A DNA stretch of 6,256 nt, taken from NCBI GenBank assembly GCA_003134675.1, contig PLBZ01000097.1, positions 11,049 through 17,304 of the forward strand, given 5' to 3'. Positions 1 through 5,398 of this stretch are shown here, one piece after another (the first letter of the stretch is position 1; every line of letters starts with the position of its first letter). Made by a program: the position numbers and the translations under genes. The notes beneath the pieces are model-generated. The model saw only the letters and a program-made list of their open reading frames with translations, did no database searches and was not told where the DNA came from. The DNA comes from Solirubrobacterales bacterium (lineage in GTDB: Bacteria; Actinomycetota; Thermoleophilia; Solirubrobacterales; Solirubrobacteraceae).

Positions 1-411
1 GACCATCATGCAGTAGCCGACCTGAAGGCCCCACACGCCCCCAGAGGTGCCGACGTCGACGTAGTTGATACCGAGCTTTTTCAGCTCTTTGGCGCGGCGC
101 TTGTCGTCGGTCCACTTGGAGTTACCGCCGTCGATGATCGTGTCATCAGGGTCGAGCAGCTTGGCGAGCTTGTCGACCGTTTCTTGCGTCGGCTTGCCGG
201 CGGGCACCATGATCCACACTAGGCGCGGCGGCTGTAGCTTCTTGACGAGCTCGGCGAGCGAGGACGCTCCGACGGAGCCGTGCTTCACCGCCTGCTTTAC
301 CGCCTTCTCGTCGAAGTCGAAGGCGACGACCTCATGGTCTGAGTCGCGGCGGATGCGGTGCACCATGTTGCCGCCCATCTTTCCCAACCCGACAAAGCCG
401 ATCTGAGTCAC
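1..411 (-). CDS. gnd: 6-phosphogluconate dehydrogenase, decarboxylating, short NAD-type (partial, N-terminal 137 residues)
   Basis: Catalyses oxidative decarboxylation of 6-phosphogluconate to ribulose 5-phosphate in the cytoplasmic oxidative pentose phosphate pathway. Reading from 411 towards 1 gives 137 codons with no stop; the C-terminal part lies beyond the window. Visible motifs are the Rossmann glycine loop GFVGLGKMG (residues 5-13), MVPAG (68-72), DGGNS (94-98) and DVGTSGGVWG (119-128), the substrate-loop signature typical of the short (about 300-330 residue) class. The second beta strand ends in AFDFD (30-34). An acidic residue there, instead of the Asn-Arg-Ser/Thr of NADP enzymes such as E. 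coli Gnd, suggests NAD preference (inference). The GTG start overlaps the pgi stop as GTGA (408-411), and AAGGAG lies 5 bases upstream inside the pgi 3' end, so translation is probably coupled. Identity is very secure; cofactor preference is less so. Confidence 0.95.
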   Translation of the reverse strand, partial: MTQIGFVGLGKMGGNMVHRIRRDSDHEVVAFDFDEKAVKQAVKHGSVGASSLAELVKKLQPPRLVWIMVPAGKPTQETVDKLAKLLDPDDTIIDGGNSKWTDDKRRAKELKKLGINYVDVGTSGGVWGLQVGYCMMV

Positions 412-2069
412 AGGGTCTCCTTGATCTTTGCGGTAAGCGCGCGCAGCGCACGCGCCGGGTCATCGCCCCGCAGGCGCACGCGCGCGGAGGGTCGCTCCAG
501 CGCGCGCAGTGTGTCCAGGTCTCCGATCGCCTGGGCGTTCTTGAGCGTCGTAAACGTAAAAGGCTTGCCGGGGATCTCAACATCCTCGGGGCCGTCGTGC
601 AGCAGCTGCAGGAAGCGCCCAGTCTTCGGGCCACCCTTGTGGAACTGGCCGGTGGAGTGCAGGAAACGGGGCCCGTAACCGAACGTCGTCGTGGCCTTGG
701 TGACCTTCCTGATCGCCACGCGCAGCTCGGCCGCGGCTGCGTCGAACCCGGCCGAGGGCTGCACATAGCCCATGATCGCCACGTAGTCCGGCGGGGATGC
801 GTCACCGAGCAGGGCACTCAGCGTGACGCTGTCGGCGTCGGCAACCTCGGGCAGCGCGCGCGTCTGCTCGTACTCGGCGAGCACGCGGTTGGTCGCGTCC
901 TTGGCCTGCTGGACGTTGGGCTGGTCGAACGGGTTGATCTGAAGGCCCCAGCCGGCGACGGCGACGGCCAGCTCGGCGAGCAGAAACACACGCCCGAGAT
1001 CCGCGGGTCCCTCCGTGGGGATTGTGATCACAGGATGGCCTGCCCGCGCCAGCGCCTGCATGCGCGAATCGACGCCGAGCTCCGGCGTCAACGGATCGGG
1101 CAGATAGGCGAACACGCGGTCATCGCCATAAACGGACGGCTCGCCGAGCGGCTCCTCGGCTACGGGCAGGATGCCCGTGCCATGCTTGCCGGTGGACTCA
1201 GCGACGAGCTGCTCCAGCCACAGCCCGAGACCGGGGAGCGACTCGGAGATCACGAACGTGAGCTTGTCGCGTCCAGCCTGTGCGAGCGCGCTGAACATTG
1301 CTCCCAGCGATACGCCTGCGGGGAGCGTGTCTGCCTCTGCGTCATTCCCACCGATGGCCGTCTGCCAGGCGGCCTTGGCGCCCTCCAGTAGCGATCGCAC
1401 ATCGACGCCGATCAGTGCCGCTGGCACGATGCCAAACGGCGATAGCGCGCTGTAGCGCCCGCCGATGTTCTCCTCGCCCGCGAACACCTTCCTGAAGCCA
1501 TGCTCCTTGGCGAGCTTCTCCAGGCTCGAGCCGGGGTCGGTGATCGCCGCGAAGTTGGAGCCCTCTTCAACGAGCGACCAGAAGTGGGCGAAAAGCGACA
1601 GCGGCTCGATCGTGCCCCCTGACTTGGAGGAGACGAGAAACAGCGTCCGTTCCAGCTCAACCGTGTCCTTGACCGCGCGGATCGTGGCCGCGTCGGTGCT
1701 GTCCAGCACGTGCAGCCGCGGCCTGTCCGGATGATGGCCGAAGCAGCGTCGGAAGACCTCCGGCGCCAGCGAGGAGCCGCCCATGCCGAGCAGCACCACA
1801 TCGCGCAGGCCCTCAGCTGCAACTGCATCCGCGAATGCCTCCAGGTCGTCGAGCTCGCCGAGCATCCGCTCTGCGATTGTCAGCCAGCCGAGGCGGTCTG
1901 CGATCTCCGGTGGGGCGGGTGGGGATCCCGATCCCCCCCACAGCGTGGCGTCCTCGCGGGCGACTCTGCCGGCCACGTCCTCATCCGTGGCCCGGGCGAG
2001 CTTCTCCACGACCGCGGGCTGCAAGGCGTCGGGGATACGAGCCTCGACGGTGAGGGTGGGGTCGCTCAC
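408..2069 (-). CDS. pgi: Glucose-6-phosphate isomerase, transaldolase-PGI-type
   Basis: Cytoplasmic enzyme interconverting glucose 6-phosphate and fructose 6-phosphate. The 553-residue protein has the SIS-fold PGI motifs: GMGGSSLAPEV (95-105), SSKSGGT (147-153) for sugar-phosphate binding, IGGRYSALSPFG (202-213), AESTGKHGTG (290-299, E291 the likely catalytic base) and NPFDQPNVQQAK (379-390, K390 matching the conserved C-terminal lysine of PGIs). A late LHSTGQFHKGGP block (470-481) follows the NPFDQ motif. From family knowledge this is the pattern of the PGI half of bifunctional transaldolase/PGI proteins, not of E. coli-type PGI. No transaldolase domain is fused here. The start is GTG at 2069; no Shine-Dalgarno is visible, but TACGAT lies 6 bases upstream, consistent with a leaderless mRNA. 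It heads a pgi-gnd operon and is divergent from glpX, whose product supplies its fructose 6-phosphate. Confidence 0.96.
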   Translation of the reverse strand: MSDPTLTVEARIPDALQPAVVEKLARATDEDVAGRVAREDATLWGGSGSPPAPPEIADRLGWLTIAERMLGELDDLEAFADAVAAEGLRDVVLLGMGGSSLAPEVFRRCFGHHPDRPRLHVLDSTDAATIRAVKDTVELERTLFLVSSKSGGTIEPLSLFAHFWSLVEEGSNFAAITDPGSSLEKLAKEHGFRKVFAGEENIGGRYSALSPFGIVPAALIGVDVRSLLEGAKAAWQTAIGGNDAEADTLPAGVSLGAMFSALAQAGRDKLTFVISESLPGLGLWLEQLVAESTGKHGTGILPVAEEPLGEPSVYGDDRVFAYLPDPLTPELGVDSRMQALARAGHPVITIPTEGPADLGRVFLLAELAVAVAGWGLQINPFDQPNVQQAKDATNRVLAEYEQTRALPEVADADSVTLSALLGDASPPDYVAIMGYVQPSAGFDAAAAELRVAIRKVTKATTTFGYGPRFLHSTGQFHKGGPKTGRFLQLLHDGPEDVEIPGKPFTFTTLKNAQAIGDLDTLRALERPSARVRLRGDDPARALRALTAKIKETL

Positions 2070-2120
2070 GGCACGATCGTAGTCGGCTTTAGCACTGGTG
2101 TAGGTTTCCGGCTCCTAGAG
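2070..2120. promoter_or_regulatory. Divergent pgi-gnd / glpX promoter region
   Basis: These 51 bases must hold the control signals of both divergent units unless the promoters lie inside the genes. On the minus strand TACGAT (2076-2081) fits a -10 box placed so that transcription would begin at the pgi GTG itself. The perfect 8-base palindrome ACGATCGT (2073-2080) overlaps this box and could be an operator, though that is speculation from symmetry alone. On the plus strand TAGGTT (2101-2106) is a weak -10 candidate for glpX. No convincing -35 box is seen for either direction. Confidence 0.45.
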
Positions 2121-3140
2121 ATGTCCCGGACACCGATCTTGAGCCTCGATCCCACCACACAACTGCCGGACCGCAACCTGGCCTTGGAGCTTGTGCGTGT
2201 CACCGAGGCGGCGGCCCTGGCGGCGGCGCCACTCGTGGGGATGGGCGATAAGGAGGCGGCTGACCAGGCGGCGGTCGACGGCATGCGCTATGCGCTGCGT
2301 TCGGTGTCGATGGACGGTCTCGTGGTGATCGGTGAGGGTGAGAAGGACGAGGCGCCGATGCTCTACAACGGAGAGCACATCGGCGACGGGTCACCGCCAC
2401 AGGTCGACATCGCGGTGGATCCGTTGGAGGGCACCACGCTTGCGGCGCACGGCATGCCGAGCGCGCTCGCGGTCATCGCGCTGTCAGCGAGGGGCACCAT
2501 GTTCGATCCGGGTCCGTGCGTCTACATGGAGAAGATGGCCGGCTCTCCCGAGATCGCCGACCTGCTCGACCTCGACCGTCCGCTCCCGGAGACACTGAGG
2601 CTGGTGGCTGAGCGCAAGGGAGCCCAGGTCCGCGACGTAATGGTGGTGGTGCTCGACCGTCCGCGCCACGAGGAGGGCGTGCGTGCGATCCGCGAGGCGG
2701 GCGCGCGCGTGCGTCTGATCGCCCACGGGGATGTGTCGGCATCGCTGCTGGCGGTAACCGAGCGCTCCCCGGTGGACCTGCTGTGGGGCATCGGGGGCAC
2801 TCCGGAGGGAGTGATCTCCGCAGCGGCGATCAAGTGTCTCGGGGGGCAGATCCTGGGCCGGGTGTGGCCACGCGACGAGCAGGAGCGCGCAGCGGCGCTG
2901 GAGGGCGGGTACGACCTGAAGCGGGTGCTCGACCGCGATGATCTGGTGGCGGGCGAGGATGTGTTCTTCTCGGCGACGGGAATCACCGATGGCGACGTGT
3001 TGCAGGGAGTGCGCTACCCGACCGCGGGCGGTGCGACGACGGAGTCGCTGGTGATGCGCACACGATCGGGCACCGTGCGGCGGGTTCGCGCGCAGCACGA
3101 CCGCGCCAAGCTGCGTGCGGTCAGCGGCGAGCGGTTCTAG
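2121..3140 (+). CDS. glpX: Class II fructose-1,6-bisphosphatase (GlpX family)
   Basis: Hydrolyses fructose 1,6-bisphosphate to fructose 6-phosphate in gluconeogenesis, metal-dependent and cytoplasmic. The protein has 339 residues, normal for the family. Conserved blocks: RNLALELVRVTEAAA (18-32), GDKEAADQAAV (42-52, D48), IGEGEKDEAPML (70-81, E72), DPLEGTT (100-106; D100, E103, T105 metal and phosphate ligands), LDRPRHE (178-184; R180, R182) and GIGGTPEGV (223-231, E229). The C-terminal TGITDG and SGTVR motifs are also present. The first residue of the usual DGDV substrate motif is His here (H202 in AHGDV). The ATG at 2121 is chosen because family homology starts within about 18 residues of it and the frame upstream runs antisense through pgi. 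The Shine-Dalgarno is poor. The gene is divergent from pgi, its metabolic neighbour. Its TAG stop overlaps the stop of the convergent gene. Confidence 0.96.
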   Translation: MSRTPILSLDPTTQLPDRNLALELVRVTEAAALAAAPLVGMGDKEAADQAAVDGMRYALRSVSMDGLVVIGEGEKDEAPMLYNGEHIGDGSPPQVDIAVDPLEGTTLAAHGMPSALAVIALSARGTMFDPGPCVYMEKMAGSPEIADLLDLDRPLPETLRLVAERKGAQVRDVMVVVLDRPRHEEGVRAIREAGARVRLIAHGDVSASLLAVTERSPVDLLWGIGGTPEGVISAAAIKCLGGQILGRVWPRDEQERAAALEGGYDLKRVLDRDDLVAGEDVFFSATGITDGDVLQGVRYPTAGGATTESLVMRTRSGTVRRVRAQHDRAKLRAVSGERF

Positions 3141-3745
3141 GACCCGTTTCCAGCGAAGCGTCCGACTCGTGACTCGGCCAGGTCCAGGCGAGCGAGCGAG
3201 CGCAGGAAGCCGTGTGTGACGATCACGTGGATCTTCGACTGCGTCGCGCCATAGATTCGGCGGCCAAGCCTGGAGGCGATAGCAGGGTAGAAGCCTGCCA
3301 CCTCGATCTCGATGTGCAGGCAGGCACGCGGCGGGCGGGCGGGATCCTCGTTGTCGGGGCGACGAACCTCGATCTGCAGGTAGCCGCCCACATCGCGTCC
3401 ATGCCTGGCGACCAGCAGCCCGCGCGCGATACGCCAGCGAACGAGTCCACGCAGCGGGTCGAGCTCGTACTCGGGCGCCGCGAATGTGATCAGCTTCAGC
3501 GCCGGCAGCCCCAGAACGATCGAGCGCTCGTGCTCGGTGTAGCGGACGCGGACCAGACCGAGTGTGACGCGCGCGAGGAAGCGCCAGTAGGTGCGGGCCA
3601 GGCGCTCGAGGTACATGGGGGACCAGAGCTCCTTCAGTGCCGCCTCCGGCAGGCTCAGGTCGGCTGCCTGGATCGAGCGCATCGCGCCCGTGCGCTCGTC
3701 TTCGGAGGTACGGTCTTCGAGATTGGCGATCGTGGCGATCTTCAT
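3137..3745 (-). CDS. Conserved-looking protein of unknown function
   Basis: No family is recognised. From the ATG at 3745 the protein has 202 residues. The first 30 are polar and acidic. Then come an amphipathic Trp/Tyr-rich stretch (roughly residues 38-60, ELWSPMYLERLARTYWRFLA) and alternating hydrophobic strands (VTLGLVRVRY, SIVLGLPALKLITF, GLVRWRIARGLLVA, GYLQIEVRR, CLHIEIEVAGFYPAI, KIHVIVTHGFL). The pattern suggests a beta-rich alpha/beta fold, perhaps a lipid- or ligand-binding cup, but this is only a guess. There is no signal peptide or full membrane helix. A TTG at 3802 would add 19 residues but lies 5 bases from the divergent gene's start; ATG 3745 is preferred because TAGCCT, a possible -10 box, lies 7 bases before it. 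An ATG at 3682 is a further alternative. The stop overlaps the glpX stop in CTAG (3137-3140), so the two transcripts are convergent and must overlap. Confidence 0.75.
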   Translation of the reverse strand: MKIATIANLEDRTSEDERTGAMRSIQAADLSLPEAALKELWSPMYLERLARTYWRFLARVTLGLVRVRYTEHERSIVLGLPALKLITFAAPEYELDPLRGLVRWRIARGLLVARHGRDVGGYLQIEVRRPDNEDPARPPRACLHIEIEVAGFYPAIASRLGRRIYGATQSKIHVIVTHGFLRSLARLDLAESRVGRFAGNGS

Positions 3746-3752
3746 CGCTTGC

Positions 3753-3758
3753 AGGCTA
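3753..3758 (-). promoter_or_regulatory. Candidate -10 box (TAGCCT) of the unknown gene
   Basis: TAGCCT on the minus strand fits the TANNNT pattern. It is separated by 7 bases from the ATG at 3745, which would put the transcript start at the start codon. There is no recognisable -35 box and no Shine-Dalgarno. It lies in the 62-base divergent gap shared with the GGDEF-like gene. Confidence 0.35.
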
Positions 3759-3793
3759 TCTCTACGCTCGCACGCGCCCTGTCCGCGGTTGCT

Positions 3794-3799
3794 GATATT
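3794..3799 (+). promoter_or_regulatory. Candidate -10 box (GATATT) of the GGDEF-like gene
   Basis: GATATT matches 4 of 6 consensus -10 positions and ends 8 bases before the GTG at 3808. AAGG at 3801-3804 is too close to the start to be a good Shine-Dalgarno. No clear -35 is seen. Confidence 0.3.
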
Positions 3800-3807
3800 C
3801 AAGGTCT

Positions 3808-4704
3808 GTGAGCGAGGACTTCTTGGATCCGCAGCTGGCTGAACGTCTCACGCGAGCGGCGCGAGCGGCCCAGACGCTGAGCGAGGTGTTGTGGGAGGCA
3901 TTGCACGAGGAGCTGACCGATCCACGTTCCGAGCGCGTCACCGAGCTGTCCGAGCGGCTTTGCGAGGTCACCGCGACCGTCGCTTTGCTTGCGCGGGTGG
4001 GCGCCCGTGCGGCGGAGGCGTCCGCTGCGCCTGTGGAGCCTGGGTTTGGAGAGCCCGAGTCTCGCGTTGCGCGCGGGACATACGAGGAGCCGCCCTCCCC
4101 GCAGCGGGAGGCGTCCGAGACCAAGGAGCCGCGAATGGCGGCTGTGCTCGTCGACGAACTGGCTTCCGCGGTGCCGGCCTCGGAGGAGTCGCCCGTGGCA
4201 TCCGAGTCACGTGTGCGGACGATGCCCCAGATCGAGATCAGAGATGAACGTGGCGAGGAGGGGCCCGCCGCCTGGATTGGGTCGATCGGGCGCCGCCTGG
4301 AGCGCCACGAGCAGGACCGCTCACCGTTCGCGGTGCTGCTCGTCGAGCTGGTTGACATCGAGCGCCTGCGTAATGCTGAGTCCTTGGACGAGGTGTCCCG
4401 CCTGACAAGCCGGGTGGAGGACACGCTCACGCGGGAGCTGCGCCCAGCCGATTCGCTCACGCGCGAGAGTCCCGGCAGGTACTGGCTCCTGGTACCGCAG
4501 ACCGACGGGACCGGCGCACGGATGCTGGCAGAGCGGCTGGCGCGAGCGGTGAAATCTTTGGCCGGCCATCGCGAGACGCCACTGGAGGTGGCGGTGGGTA
4601 TCGCGGTGTGCCCCGATGACGGACTGCAGGCCTCGGCTCTGGCTGCACATGCGGACGTGGGACTCTACGCCGCACGCGCCGCCGGCCGATCCTCGATTAG
4701 CTAG
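3808..4704 (+). CDS. Protein with C-terminal degenerate (non-catalytic) GGDEF domain
   Basis: The 298 residues fall into three parts: a helical N-terminal segment (about 5-73, Arg/Ala/Glu/Leu-rich, possibly coiled coil); a low-complexity Pro/Glu/Ser/Ala linker (about 74-150); and a GGDEF-like domain (about 153-298). The domain shows PFAVLLVELVDIERLR (173-188), LRPADSLTRESPGRYWLLVP (211-230), ARMLAERLARAV (237-248), VAVGIAVCPDDG (261-272) and HADVGLYAARAAGRS (281-295). These match in order the first strand, the signature hairpin, the following helix, the SIGIA-like strand and the AD-ALY-AK-GR helix of diguanylate cyclases. The GGDEF signature is SPGRY (221-225), so cyclase activity is very unlikely. 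No membrane segment or sensor domain is seen. It may bind a nucleotide or act as a protein-interaction module. The start is GTG at 3808 with a weak AAGG upstream. It is convergent with rlpA, 10 bases apart. Confidence 0.88.
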   Translation: MSEDFLDPQLAERLTRAARAAQTLSEVLWEALHEELTDPRSERVTELSERLCEVTATVALLARVGARAAEASAAPVEPGFGEPESRVARGTYEEPPSPQREASETKEPRMAAVLVDELASAVPASEESPVASESRVRTMPQIEIRDERGEEGPAAWIGSIGRRLERHEQDRSPFAVLLVELVDIERLRNAESLDEVSRLTSRVEDTLTRELRPADSLTRESPGRYWLLVPQTDGTGARMLAERLARAVKSLAGHRETPLEVAVGIAVCPDDGLQASALAAHADVGLYAARAAGRSSIS

Positions 4705-4718
4705 ACCGGCAGGGTCAG
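4704..4718. repeat. 15-base direct repeat, copy 1
   Basis: GACCGGCAGGGTCAG occurs here and again, perfectly, at 4904-4918, exactly 200 bases on. This copy begins at the last base of the GGDEF-like gene's stop codon and covers the rlpA stop codon. GACC and GGTC inside it can pair into a small hairpin. No role is known. Confidence 0.8.
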
Positions 4719-5212
4719 CCCGCGACAGCGCCGCCGGTGAGAACGGCAGCGGGTGAGACGGGGGGAAGGCCGAGGGAAGGCGTGTTGGGGACGGCCCCGA
4801 CGACTGACGTGGCGATGTGGACGGTCTCTTCGATCCCGAGAGTCTGGGCGGCGGCTGCAGTCAGATCCCAGTCGGCGCCGTTGGCATAAGGGCCGCGATC
4901 GACGACCGGCAGGGTCAGGCGCTGACCGCGATAGCTGACCTTCACGAGCGTGCCACAGGGAAGCTTGCGGTTGGCCACGCCGACGGTGGCGGGGGTCAGG
5001 GTTTGTCCGCACGCCGTTTGCTGACCATAGAAGCCGGGCCCGAACCAGGTGGCGAGCGCGGTCTTGTGGACTTTGGTGAGCGGCGTGGGAGTTGAGCCGG
5101 CGGATGGGCTGGCCGCGCCACCAGTGCTAGCGAGTGCGCTCATGGCAAGAACGCCGGCGCTGAGGAGCGCAGCGAGCAGGGCAAGGAAGATCGTCGTAAA
5201 TCTGATTCGCAT
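4715..5212 (-). CDS. Secreted RlpA-like double-psi beta-barrel protein
   Basis: The 165-residue product has a signal peptide: basic start MRIR, hydrophobic core (about 5-24) and probable cleavage after ALA (26-28). A Ser/Thr/Pro-rich linker (29-47) leads to one double-psi beta-barrel domain (about 51-138). Domain motifs are ATWFGPGFYG (54-63), TACGQTL (66-72), GVANRKLPCGTLVKV (78-92) and VVDRGPYANGADWDLTAAAAQTLG (103-126), the RlpA/3D-type signature. C68 and C86 may form a disulfide outside the cell. Relatives act on peptidoglycan (RlpA is a lytic transglycosylase in Pseudomonas), but the exact activity here is unknown; there is no SPOR domain. The ATG at 5212 is chosen because the signal peptide starts there; the open frame further upstream is riboswitch RNA. 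No clear Shine-Dalgarno is seen. Expression is probably controlled by c-di-AMP, fitting a role in wall remodelling under turgor or during growth resumption. Confidence 0.9.
   Translation of the reverse strand: MRIRFTTIFLALLAALLSAGVLAMSALASTGGAASPSAGSTPTPLTKVHKTALATWFGPGFYGQQTACGQTLTPATVGVANRKLPCGTLVKVSYRGQRLTLPVVDRGPYANGADWDLTAAAAQTLGIEETVHIATSVVGAVPNTPSLGLPPVSPAAVLTGGAVAG
4904..4918. repeat. 15-base direct repeat, copy 2
   Basis: Second perfect copy of GACCGGCAGGGTCAG, inside rlpA, where the minus strand encodes LTLPV (residues 99-103). The flanks match only weakly. Confidence 0.8.
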
Positions 5213-5221
5213 CGTTATCGA

Positions 5222-5362
5222 AGCGCCTACGGGGTGAGCTGACGGGCTCGCGCAGTCAAAGAAAGCGCTACGGCCAAGAAAGGCCGATTCGCCCCCGCGG
5301 ACCACGTCGATCCGCATTGGGTCCCCCGTCTCCCGCAACCTGAGTCACGGAAGCTCGGCGTG
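5222..5362 (-). promoter_or_regulatory. c-di-AMP riboswitch (ydaO-yuaA leader) of the rlpA-like gene
   Basis: Read on the minus strand, the leader carries the conserved segments of the ydaO-yuaA aptamer in the right order: GGTTGCGGGAG (5340-5330), GGGGGACCC (5327-5319), GGGGGCGAATC (5296-5286, family form GGGGUGAAUC) and the strongly conserved 3' block containing CCCGTCAGCTCACCCCGTAGGC (within 5224-5250). CGCC at 5360-5357 can pair with GGCG at 5227-5224 to close P1. From established knowledge this class binds c-di-AMP, normally acts as an off switch, and in actinobacteria often precedes wall hydrolase, Rpf and RlpA-like genes. The aptamer ends about 11 bases before the rlpA ATG. No Rho-independent terminator is seen, so control of translation, or an unusual mechanism, is inferred. 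The exact ends are approximate. Confidence 0.9.
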
Positions 5363-5368
5363 GCCGGC

Positions 5369-5398
5369 AGTATACAGACAGTCGCGATGGACTCTCAG
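5369..5398 (-). promoter_or_regulatory. Promoter of the riboswitch-rlpA transcript
   Basis: On the minus strand TATACT (5374-5369) is a good -10 box. CTGAGA (5398-5393) is a 4-of-6 match to the -35 consensus with an 18-base spacer. Transcription would start near 5361-5362, just where the aptamer begins, which supports both calls. The -35 overlaps the stop codon of the upstream gene, so read-through from that gene is also possible. Confidence 0.65.

Noticed and set aside
597..1391. 264-codon plus-strand open frame opposite pgi
   Set aside because: No domain or family pattern, and composition typical of a shadow of pgi codons; pgi itself is certain.
1710..2120. Long upstream extension of the glpX frame, running antisense through pgi
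   Set aside because: It lies opposite the well-conserved N-terminal part of pgi, and FBPase homology starts only near the ATG at 2121. Open antisense frames are expected in high-GC DNA.
2484..3098. 204-codon minus-strand open frame opposite glpX
   Set aside because: Arg/His-rich translation without recognisable motifs; a shadow of glpX.
3187..3202. Short GAGC tandem pattern within the unknown gene
   Set aside because: Only a few units, explained by coding bias (Arg/Ala/Leu codons); not a meaningful repeat.
3746..3802. TTG start giving the unknown protein 19 more residues
   Set aside because: It would sit 5 bases from the divergent gene's start, has no Shine-Dalgarno, and takes up the likely promoter space. 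Not fully excluded.
4701..5012. Alternative minus-strand frame ending in LTLPV inside the repeat
   Set aside because: The translation is Arg-rich noise in a shifted frame of rlpA. The LTLPV match comes from the 15-base direct repeat, not from a second gene.
5213..5338. N-terminal extension of the rlpA-like protein by 42 residues
   Set aside because: This stretch is the c-di-AMP aptamer, and the signal peptide begins exactly at the ATG at 5212.
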